DNA of 64,000 bases from Emticicia fluvialis (GTDB lineage: Bacteria > Bacteroidota > Bacteroidia > Cytophagales > Spirosomataceae), in contig NZ_JANUSD010000010.1 of the NCBI RefSeq assembly GCF_024793945.1, forward strand, positions 155,727 to 219,726, in the 5' to 3' direction. This document shows positions 42,250 through 48,903 of the stretch, one piece after another; position 1 is the first letter of the stretch, and each line of letters begins with the position of its first letter. The notes under the pieces were generated by a model. It saw nothing but the letters and a program-made list of their open reading frames with translations, was not told where the DNA came from and searched no databases. Made by a program: the position numbers and the translations under genes.

Positions 42250-43101
42250 ATGCAAGACACACTTCGTAAAATTGTATGGCTGGCCTCATATCCCAAAAGT
42301 GGCAATACCTGGTTCAGATTGTTTTTGTCGGCACTTGCCAATAAAGGCAATTTAGATATTAACCGTCTTCGTTTCCAGATGATTTATTCGTCGAGAGATA
42401 TATTTGAGAGCGTAAGCGGAATTGACTCGCGGTATCTTTATGACGAAGAAGCCAAATTACTGCAGCCGGAGGTTTTTAGAAAAATTGCTGCTGATTCAAC
42501 AGAAAACCTGTATATAAAAATTCATGATGCTTTTGTGCAGGCAAACGGCACTACACCCATAGTACCTGAAGATGCAAGCCTTTGTGCCATTTATTTTATC
42601 AGAAATCCGCTTGATATTGTTGCTTCTCTGGCCAATCATTTAAATAAACCTATTCATTATGCTTTAACTCTGCTTTGCAATAAAGCAGGTTTTTTTGTGC
42701 CGCAACATGGTAATCTGAACAATCGTAATCAGTTCAGACAGTATTTATCAGACTGGAGTTCGCATGTGCAGAGCTGGACCAACGGCCCGAAATTTCCTGT
42801 ATATGTTGTCAGGTATGAAGATATGCTCGAAAACCCCTTTCAGGTATTTAAGCAATTACTGGTTTATACAGGCGTAACTGAATACAGCGATGATGCCATC
42901 AGGGCTGCCGTTGAAGCTACTGCTTTTGATAAACTGAAAAAGCAGGAAAATGAAAAAGGTTTCAACGAGAAATTCAGCGTTGAAACCCCTAGTTTTTTTA
43001 GAAGCGGCCTGCAAGGTAACTGGGTTAATGAGCTAAGTGCCCAGGAAGTGGAAACCTTAATACAAAACCACAGTGAAGTAATGACCCGCTTTGGCTATTA
43101 G
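42250..43101 (+). CDS. Sulfotransferase family protein (RiPP locus)
   Basis: 283 residues. The 5'-phosphosulfate (PAPS) loop is A-S-Y-P-K-S-G-N-T-W at about residues 13-22. The 3'-phosphate region is I-Y-F-I-R-N-P-L-D-I-V-A-S (about 114-126), and the C-terminal G-N-W region (F-R-S-G-L-Q-G-N-W) is present. It should transfer sulfate from PAPS to a hydroxyl. Operon with the kinase-like gene (3-nt gap), and its stop is 10 bp from the stop of precursor 1. A frameshifted copy of its 3' end lies 454 bp downstream. Acting on the neighbouring Ser/Thr-rich peptides is inference. Confidence 0.88.
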   Translation: MQDTLRKIVWLASYPKSGNTWFRLFLSALANKGNLDINRLRFQMIYSSRDIFESVSGIDSRYLYDEEAKLLQPEVFRKIAADSTENLYIKIHDAFVQANGTTPIVPEDASLCAIYFIRNPLDIVASLANHLNKPIHYALTLLCNKAGFFVPQHGNLNNRNQFRQYLSDWSSHVQSWTNGPKFPVYVVRYEDMLENPFQVFKQLLVYTGVTEYSDDAIRAAVEATAFDKLKKQENEKGFNEKFSVETPSFFRSGLQGNWVNELSAQEVETLIQNHSEVMTRFGY

Positions 43102-43110
43102 TTTATCCGG

Positions 43111-43254
43111 TCATGAACCGGTTGAAACTCCGCCACCATCATTGCCTGTATTAGATGACCCTTCTATTATGTCCGCCGATAAAAGTTCTATTCTCGGTGT
43201 TTCCCAGGTTTTTTTAACAGTCAATTCTGCTTTTACTACATTTGAATCTTCCAT
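43111..43254 (-). CDS. Lasso-type RiPP precursor peptide 1
   Basis: 47 codons. Leader: M-E-D-S-N-V-V-K-A-E-L-T-V-K-K-T-W-E-T-P-R-I-E-L-L-S at 1-26, then A-D-I-I-E. The putative core is GSSNTGNDGGGVSTGS (32-47). The leader motif W-x-x-P-x-I resembles the Y-x-x-P-x-L motif read by the RRE of lasso systems. A Gly1-to-Asp8 isopeptide would give an 8-residue ring. The C-terminal Ser fits an HPr-kinase-like tailoring enzyme. 60% or more of positions match precursor 2, and the start lies at the same offset (454 bp). The usual Thr before the cleavage site is not seen (Ile-Glu here), and the core has no bulky plug residue, so a threaded fold is not assured. Confidence 0.75.
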   Translation of the reverse strand: MEDSNVVKAELTVKKTWETPRIELLSADIIEGSSNTGNDGGGVSTGS

Positions 43255-43371
43255 AATACAATTATAAAAATTTTATAGATAAATATTTTTTACTTTTTTC
43301 CGGGTTAATCGCTGGGTCACTCAAATAAAAATATAACCAACTGTAAACACCTGCTAATCAGTTAATTATAA

Positions 43372-43561
43372 ATGTATTATGCAATAACCAAAGCAGTTTT
43401 CGAAAAATTGGGGAAAACAGAAGAAATTCAGCGTTGAAACCCCTGATTTTTTTAGAAGCGGCCTGCAAGGTAACTGGGTTAATGAGCTAAGTACTGAACA
43501 AGCAGATGCCATTGTCAATTACCAACAGAAGACCATTAAAAGGTTTGGTTACCTGATATAA
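43372..43561 (+). pseudogene. Frameshifted 3' remnant of a second sulfotransferase
   Basis: The last 46 codons (43424-43561) read K-F-S-V-E-T-P-D-F-F-R-S-G-L-Q-G-N-W-V-N and so on to a TAA, matching the end of the intact sulfotransferase. Upstream, another frame reads A-I-T-K-A-V-F-E-K-L-G-K-T-E-E, similar to the preceding part of the enzyme, so a frameshift separates them. Bases 43422-43492 match 42968-43038 at all but two positions; beyond that the similarity drops. The remaining 5' part of the gene is gone. Confidence 0.85.
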
Positions 43562-43564
43562 TTA

Positions 43565-43708
43565 TCAGGAAGCGGTATCAGTACCCGCGCCGTCAGTACC
43601 TGGTTGACCGCGTCCTTTTATTACATTCTCAGATAAAACAACTATCCTTGGTGTTTCCCAGTTTTTTTTAACTGGCAATTCTGAATTTACTTCTTTTTTA
43701 ACTTCCAT
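43565..43708 (-). CDS. Lasso-type RiPP precursor peptide 2
   Basis: 47 codons, the same length as precursor 1. Leader M-E-V-K-K-E-V-N-S-E-L-P-V-K-K-N-W-E-T-P-R-I-V-V-L-S at 1-26, then E-N-V-I-K. The putative core is GRGQPGTDGAGTDTAS (32-47). Gly1, Gly6, Asp8 and Gly9 of the core are shared with precursor 1, supporting a Gly1-Asp8 macrolactam, and the last residue is again Ser. The leader differs mainly at non-motif positions. It lies 200 bp downstream of the cyclase-like gene on the same strand, 3 bp from the sulfotransferase remnant stop. Conservation of leader motif and core pattern while neutral positions vary argues that it is a real gene. Confidence 0.75.
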   Translation of the reverse strand: MEVKKEVNSELPVKKNWETPRIVVLSENVIKGRGQPGTDGAGTDTAS

Positions 43709-43908
43709 AATAGATATAAAAAAATTTGTTAATAATAGATATGAATAATTTTATTTACTAATTGAAAAAAAACCGGCAGAAAATTAAAATTTAAGATGGT
43801 AATGATAGCCAAGCCTGAAAATCTGATAAAAAATGGCTTAATCTGGTAGTAATGAATCAGAAAAATCCTGTAAAACAAAATTAGAATTTCTATTTTAGAA
43901 AACTAAAC

Positions 43909-45786
43909 TTATTTATAAAAATAACCTTTCGCCTCAAGCCAGTGTAGGTATGCCACCAGTTCAACTGCCCATGCAGCAATACGGCAGTCAGTATTGTTTC
44001 GTTTGCCTTCAAGAATAGCCCCGTACAACGTCTTAAAACGATCTACATGAAGTGCCTGCCTGCTGCGCTCATAGCTGGCATCTTGTAGAACAGTATCTAT
44101 ATATGTATGCGATTGAATGAACTTTTCGGTGAAATCAAGCACAAATGGCTTCTTGTCTTTTCTCCACTGAATTTCCTGTGGCACAAAACCGTCCATAGCC
44201 CTGCGCATTAAAGACCGCTGCCAGTTATTTACCAGAAACTGCTCTGGCGGAATATCCATAAAAAACTCCATCAGGTTTTTATCAAGTAACGGAGCCGTGC
44301 TTTCTATACCGTAAGAGGCACTTAGTTTTTTTTGCGTACTAAAAAGCATCCCACCCAAGGTACCAGTATTGATAATGGCGGCAAGCCTTTTTTTAACTGA
44401 CGCTGTTGCGCCGAAGGCTACTTTTCCGGCTGCCAGAGGTGCCAGTTCTTTACTTAGCAAAGCCTGCCTCTCTAGCCGAAGGTAAGGAATAATAGGCTCG
44501 TACAGTTTTCTGGCAAAAGAGTTATCCAGTATGCATGTCCTGAAAGCCTGAAGAAATGATATTTTGTTATCGGCGGCTATAAAGGCTAAAGATTTAAATG
44601 CCGCACGTAATTGACCCGCTTTAAGCTGGTCATATATCAGGCCATCGCCTTTGTAAGACATGGCGAAGTCTCCGCCAAAACCATTAAAAAACAAACCTAT
44701 TCCTTTTTGGCTTGCGGTTTCAAACAGGCGTTTATCTGTATAAATAAAAGGATAGGCCAACACTTCGAGGCGTTCAAATGTATCGACCAGATTAGTGAAA
44801 GGCCCCGAACCGTCTGAAAAATCAATAAACTCCTGCTGAATATTAGGATACTTTTTACCCATTAGTTCCATATAATAGCGTTCGTCTTTTTGGGTTCCTG
44901 TGTAATCGGGGCTTAATACGTTAGAAATAGTATATAATGGCTTATTCTTTTTTTGCAGCTCTGTGGCCAGAATACCAGCCAGAAATGAGGAGTCTAGCCC
45001 GCCGCTTAACGAAATCCCCACGGGCTTGTCGGTATCCAGCCTTTTGTAAACGGCATTGATAATGAGTTCTCTCATGCAGGCTGCCCAGTCATTATTGTTA
45101 GTAAAGGCATACCTGCCCTGCTTTTTAAGCTGCCAGTATTTGTAAAGCCCAATAGAATGCGGCTCATTACACTTCCAGGTAAGACGGGTAGCCGCAGGCA
45201 GTTGTTTGATGTCGGCATCGTAAGTACCGCCATCAAAATTAACCATAAACTTATTTACGGTATTGTTCCTGTCAAATCTTTTCGGGGTCTGGTTTGCGGC
45301 TGTTATACCTTTTATCTCGCTGGCAAACACAAACGCATGCCCGTTGTAATAGTAATAAAAAGATCTGAAACCCATGTGGTCGGTAGCTGCAAAGATGGTT
45401 CTGGTTTCTTTGTTCCAGATTACAAAGGCAAACTCACCATCCAGGTAATCGGTGCAGTTGCTACCATATTTACGGTATAGCTTCAGTATCAGGCAGGCGT
45501 CGGCTATTTCATGGTTTTTATGGGGCAGGCCCAGCAGGCTTATGATGTTGCTCTGGTTATCAAGGCGGCTGTCGCAGGTAATTACATATTCATCTTCCTG
45601 ATACGGCAATAGCTCGTTATGCTGCCTCACAGACGTAATAAGCTGGTATGTGGCTAAAAACGCCCGGGTATCATGATATGTACCTTTACCGTCTTTGGCC
45701 CTGTGTGCCATGGCTTGTTGCATAGCTGCAAAGGCTGCATCAGATTCTGGTGGAGACGTAAAGATGATTCCAAAAATGGCGCTCAT
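43909..45786 (-). CDS. Asparagine-synthetase-like macrolactam cyclase of the RiPP locus
   Basis: 625 residues in the AsnB-type plan: an N-terminal Ntn glutaminase-like domain (1-200) and a C-terminal synthetase domain with the PP-loop S-G-G-L-D-S-S at 261-267. The residue after Met is Ser (M-S-A-I-F-G), not Cys, so glutamine-dependent ammonia production is unlikely. That is a feature of lasso peptide cyclases, which adenylate a side-chain carboxylate and join it to the peptide N-terminus. The two precursors downstream have Gly1 and Asp8. No asparagine metabolism gene is nearby. A non-RiPP amidotransferase role remains possible. Confidence 0.8.
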   Translation of the reverse strand: MSAIFGIIFTSPPESDAAFAAMQQAMAHRAKDGKGTYHDTRAFLATYQLITSVRQHNELLPYQEDEYVITCDSRLDNQSNIISLLGLPHKNHEIADACLILKLYRKYGSNCTDYLDGEFAFVIWNKETRTIFAATDHMGFRSFYYYYNGHAFVFASEIKGITAANQTPKRFDRNNTVNKFMVNFDGGTYDADIKQLPAATRLTWKCNEPHSIGLYKYWQLKKQGRYAFTNNNDWAACMRELIINAVYKRLDTDKPVGISLSGGLDSSFLAGILATELQKKNKPLYTISNVLSPDYTGTQKDERYYMELMGKKYPNIQQEFIDFSDGSGPFTNLVDTFERLEVLAYPFIYTDKRLFETASQKGIGLFFNGFGGDFAMSYKGDGLIYDQLKAGQLRAAFKSLAFIAADNKISFLQAFRTCILDNSFARKLYEPIIPYLRLERQALLSKELAPLAAGKVAFGATASVKKRLAAIINTGTLGGMLFSTQKKLSASYGIESTAPLLDKNLMEFFMDIPPEQFLVNNWQRSLMRRAMDGFVPQEIQWRKDKKPFVLDFTEKFIQSHTYIDTVLQDASYERSRQALHVDRFKTLYGAILEGKRNNTDCRIAAWAVELVAYLHWLEAKGYFYK

Positions 45787-46141
45787 GGCTGCAAATCAGG
45801 TGGTACCTGTTAAGGTTAAAATAAGACAGGGCGCAAAGATAAATAATAAATCAGAATTAGTACGGCGCAGGTAAACCAAATAAATAAAGGCAGAGAAATA
45901 AAAAGAAGAAATGTGCCGCTAATGATAAGCAGACATTTACTGACTTAGTTAGGCCAAACCCTAATATATTTTTAATGTGGTGCGTTGATATGGATTAATA
46001 TCTGATGCGTGCTTTACCGGCTATCTTTTGCAGAGCATTGTGCTGCTGATTTAGCAACCCTGATTAAGACTCACAAAATAACAATAGGCGTACCGGAAAA
46101 CCAACATGCAAAAATGGGCATAATTTTAAAATAATTTACGG
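45787..46141. other. Intergenic region between the cyclase and sensor operon
   Basis: Divergent spacer, AT-rich, no frame of note on either strand and no hairpin with a T-run. It must contain the start signals of the cyclase gene; I see no clear -33/-7 pair. The right part up to 46359 holds the inverted repeat and promoter listed separately. Confidence 0.5.
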
Positions 46142-46213
46142 GTAAAAATACCTGTTTTGCGCTTGCGTAGTTTTACGTATTTGCCATAACACCTATAAAA
46201 CAGGTATTTTTAC
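46142..46213. promoter_or_regulatory. 17-bp inverted repeat upstream of the sensor operon
   Basis: GTAAAAATACCTGTTTT (46142-46158) is exactly inverted at 46197-46213, 38 nt apart. The right arm ends just before the -33 region of the promoter with -7 box at 46240-46247. A related shorter palindrome, GGTATTTACGTACC, lies at 47771-47784 ahead of the response regulator gene. Confidence 0.6.
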
Positions 46214-46239
46214 GGGTATGCAACCCCTTAAAAAAGGGC

Positions 46240-46247
46240 TACATTTG
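46240..46247 (+). promoter_or_regulatory. -7 element of the sensor operon promoter
   Basis: TACATTTG, exact consensus match. The -33 region is poor, which suits an activated promoter. The leader would be about 105 nt and includes the hairpin at 46299-46329. Confidence 0.55.
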
Positions 46248-46298
46248 TTGTGGCGCTTACAGGTAAGCCCCCCAGAACTCCTTTTTCTGAAAATATGT

Positions 46299-46329
46299 AC
46301 CCGGCAGGGCTGTCAGCCTGACGCCGGGT
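46299..46329 (+). promoter_or_regulatory. Leader hairpin of the sensor operon
   Basis: ACCCGGC / GCCGGGT perfect 7-bp stem with an internal GGCTGTCAGCC palindrome, 30 bp before the start codon. It may influence translation or transcript stability. Confidence 0.4.
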
Positions 46330-46359
46330 TATATAATTGACTATTAAAAAAGACACCCG

Positions 46360-47019
46360 ATGCTTGTAAAAATTACAACTTGGCTGGTAACGTATGTTTC
46401 AGTTATATTGCTTTTTCCGGTTGCCATTGCTGTGTATAGAAAAAAACACCTGACAAAAGAGCTGAAGGCCATAGCTGTTTATTTATGCTTTGCGCTTTTT
46501 TCTGAGGTGGTGTCAATCGTTACTGCTGAATTGTTAAATAACAACCTGCCGTTTCTGCATTTCTATACCATCATTGAGTTTGCCATTATCAGCTGGTTCT
46601 ATAAAACCTATCTGCAAAATTTTATACCAAAGGGTGTTTTTTATGTGGCTATTGCGCTTTTTACAGTGCTTGCTGTGCTTAATTTTATATACGTGCAACC
46701 ACTTACAGGGTTCAATACTTACCCGCGTGGGCTTGAAAGCATCATTTTTGTATTTTTTGCCCTGGCAACCTATTATAAGATGATTCAAACGCTAGAGATT
46801 ATTTATATAGAAAAATCTCCTTTGTTTTGGATTAATGCCGGATTTCTGTTTTACTTTGCAGGGAGTCTGTTTTTATTTGTACTCGGAAATTTGCTATTGA
46901 GGATGGACCTCCGCCTGAGTATGTTATCGTGGGCAATTCATGCCTGCCTGTTGGGTTTGACCTATATATTTATTGCTATTGGTTTATGGTACAGCCCGCA
47001 ACAACAGGAGCCCCACTAG
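46360..47019 (+). CDS. Seven-helix membrane protein, possible sensor
   Basis: 219 residues with about seven hydrophobic segments (near 8-25, 37-58, 62-80, 92-112, 125-138, 152-174, 190-213) and short loops. No enzyme motif. It precedes the histidine kinase by 2 bp, so the proteins are co-made; a ligand- or state-sensing role for the kinase is plausible. I do not recognise a named family. Confidence 0.7.
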   Translation: MLVKITTWLVTYVSVILLFPVAIAVYRKKHLTKELKAIAVYLCFALFSEVVSIVTAELLNNNLPFLHFYTIIEFAIISWFYKTYLQNFIPKGVFYVAIALFTVLAVLNFIYVQPLTGFNTYPRGLESIIFVFFALATYYKMIQTLEIIYIEKSPLFWINAGFLFYFAGSLFLFVLGNLLLRMDLRLSMLSWAIHACLLGLTYIFIAIGLWYSPQQQEPH

Positions 47020-47021
47020 AT

Positions 47022-47771
47022 ATGTATGTGATGATAATTGGTGGTACACTGATGCTTTTAATGATGGCCTGCGGTATTGTAATTTTTATGGTGCTTTACC
47101 AACGCCGGATGCTTGAACACCGCATTCGTATTCAGGAAGCAGAAGCCAAGCATCAGCGCGAGCTGTTTTTTGGCGCTATGGATGCCATTGAGCAAGAACG
47201 CAAAAGGCTGGCCCGCGACCTGCACGACGAGGTGGGTGCCTCTTTGTCTGTGATGCGGCTGATGGTTAATGAGCTACCCACCAGGCCACAACTAACCACA
47301 TTAGACTACAAACAGCTGATAGATAACATCATAGACAACGTAAGGCGGATATCAAACGACCTGCTGCCACAAGGGCTGGAAGAGTTTGGCCTGCCTTATG
47401 CCATTGAAAGCCTTTGCGAAAAAGTAATGGCCGTTGCCGGAATTGACATCAATCTGACTGTAGAAATACCCGAACAACCGGGCAATACCCAAAGCCTGGC
47501 CGTTTACAGACTCTTACAAGAGTTACTGAATAATGCTGTAAAGCACGCTGAAGCCACAGAACTAACGCTAACGATAAGGAAAGAAAATGCATTTCTATAC
47601 ATTAAATATGCCGACAACGGCAGGGGCTTTGATTTTGTAGAAGCGTATCAGAAAAGAAGCCTTGGTCTTAAAAATATAGAGGCCCGAACCCGGCTGCTTA
47701 ACGGCCAGACCAGGTTTGATACATCTCCCGGTGCCGGCCTGAGAGTGGATATTGAAATTCCGGATTTGTAG
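47022..47771 (+). CDS. Sensor histidine kinase (HisKA_3/NarL type)
   Basis: 249 residues from M-Y-V-M-I-I-G-G. One N-terminal helix (about 3-25) is followed by a coiled coil with E-A-K-H-Q-R-E-L-F-F. The phospho-acceptor His68 sits in L-A-R-D-L-H-D-E-V-G-A-S-L, and the HATPase_c domain has L-L-N-N-A-V-K-H-A and Y-A-D-N-G-R-G-F-D-F. This is the NarX/LiaS-type class that pairs with LuxR-type regulators. The start was chosen because it follows the previous stop by 2 bp and removes a non-family extension. Confidence 0.93.
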   Translation: MYVMIIGGTLMLLMMACGIVIFMVLYQRRMLEHRIRIQEAEAKHQRELFFGAMDAIEQERKRLARDLHDEVGASLSVMRLMVNELPTRPQLTTLDYKQLIDNIIDNVRRISNDLLPQGLEEFGLPYAIESLCEKVMAVAGIDINLTVEIPEQPGNTQSLAVYRLLQELLNNAVKHAEATELTLTIRKENAFLYIKYADNGRGFDFVEAYQKRSLGLKNIEARTRLLNGQTRFDTSPGAGLRVDIEIPDL

Positions 47772-47784
47772 GTATTTACGTACC
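47771..47784. promoter_or_regulatory. Palindrome ahead of the response regulator
   Basis: GGTATTTACGTACC overlaps the kinase stop codon; it resembles the arms of the inverted repeat at 46142-46213. TAGGTTTG at 47849-47856 is a candidate -7 box for an internal promoter, though no well-spaced -33 box is visible. Confidence 0.35.
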
Positions 47785-47869
47785 TAATATCAGTCTTCAA
47801 CCTGCTACTGATTATATACAAATTGAACTTTGTCAACCAGTACCTGTATAGGTTTGCTATACTATACTT

Positions 47870-48544
47870 ATGAAGATGATTAAAATTGCTATTGCAGATG
47901 ACCAGATTTTATTCAGAAAAGGGATGGCCGCCATCATTAATAATCTGGATAAAATGGAGATTATTTTAGAAGCCGACAACGGCAAGACTTTACTTGATGC
48001 CATTAAAACTGCTGAGGTAAAGCCCGATATTGTGTTGCTTGATTTGTCAATGCCCGAACTGAACGGCATTGAAACCACCAGGATTCTGCACTCCGACTAC
48101 CCGGATATCAGGATTATTGTGTTGTCAGTGCATAGCGATGACCGCTTTGTGGCGCACCTCATGGAGCTGGGTATTAATGGTTATCTGTTTAAGAATGTTG
48201 AGCCTGCCGAAGTAGAAAAAGCCATTGTAACGGTTATTGAGAAGGGTTTTTATTTCAATGAAGTTTTTCTGAAAACCATGAAAGACCGCCTGACAGGCAA
48301 GAAACCCCGGCTGCTGATACCACAAAACATACCATCTACGTTAACGCAGCGCGAACTGGAAGTACTTGACCTCATCTGCCGCCAGTACACCGCGCAGGAA
48401 ATTGCCGAGAAATTGTTTATCAGTATTCGTACCGTTGACGGCCACCGGAACAACCTGCTTGAAAAAACGGGTGTCAGAAACACGGCCGGACTTGTTGTTT
48501 TTGCCATCAAAAATAACCTGCTGGACCCGGCGACGCTTTTGTAA
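47870..48544 (+). CDS. LuxR/NarL family response regulator
   Basis: 224 residues. The receiver domain (1-125) has acidic D10/D11, phospho-acceptor Asp58 in L-L-D-L-S-M-P, and a Thr/Ser and Lys region in I-V-L-S-V-H-S and Y-L-F-K-N. A C-terminal LuxR HTH (about 155-215) follows: L-T-Q-R-E-L-E-V-L-D-L-I, then A-Q-E-I-A-E-K-L-F-I-S-I-R-T-V-D-G-H-R. It works with the kinase 98 bp upstream. Targets may include its own operon, given the repeated motif. Confidence 0.95.
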   Translation: MKMIKIAIADDQILFRKGMAAIINNLDKMEIILEADNGKTLLDAIKTAEVKPDIVLLDLSMPELNGIETTRILHSDYPDIRIIVLSVHSDDRFVAHLMELGINGYLFKNVEPAEVEKAIVTVIEKGFYFNEVFLKTMKDRLTGKKPRLLIPQNIPSTLTQRELEVLDLICRQYTAQEIAEKLFISIRTVDGHRNNLLEKTGVRNTAGLVVFAIKNNLLDPATLL

Positions 48545-48903
48545 ATGAGCGGGCGGCGTTCCGCTGATTGAGTGAATGAGTGATTTAGTGAATTAGTGAA
48601 TTAGCGGGCGGCGTTGCGGGGATTGAGTGAATTAGTGATTGAGCGATTGAGAGAATGAGAGAATGAGCGAATTAGTGATTGAGCGGGCGGCGTTCCGCTG
48701 ATTTAGCGAATGAGTGATTTAGTGATTGTGTAAATGAGCGTCTATAATTGCGGGGAATGAGTGATTGAATGATTTAGCGGCCGCTAATTCATTCAATCAC
48801 TCATTCACTAAATCACTCATTCACTAAATCACTCATTCACTAAATCACTCATTCACTAATTCACTAATTCACTAAATCACTCAATCACTCATTCACTAAT
48901 TAG
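48545..48903. repeat. Degenerate 8-nt tandem repeats in inverted orientation
   Basis: Left arm (about 48545-48776): units of the form GA(A/T)T(G/T)AGT, interrupted by GC blocks such as AGCGGGCGGCGTTCCGCT. Right arm (about 48784-48903): at least 14 units of the complement form, CT(C/A)A(A/T)TCA. The arms can pair into one large imperfect hairpin. They fill the gap between the convergent regulator and desaturase genes and begin at both stop codons. The same family occurs at 59003-59155. Confidence 0.9.

Noticed and set aside
43909..45786. Ordinary asparagine synthetase
   Set aside because: No Cys after the initiator Met, and the surrounding kinase, sulfotransferase and precursor genes point to peptide cyclisation.
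48545..48903. CRISPR-like array
   Set aside because: The units are 8 nt, directly adjacent, without unique spacers, and invert orientation in the middle. No cas gene is present.
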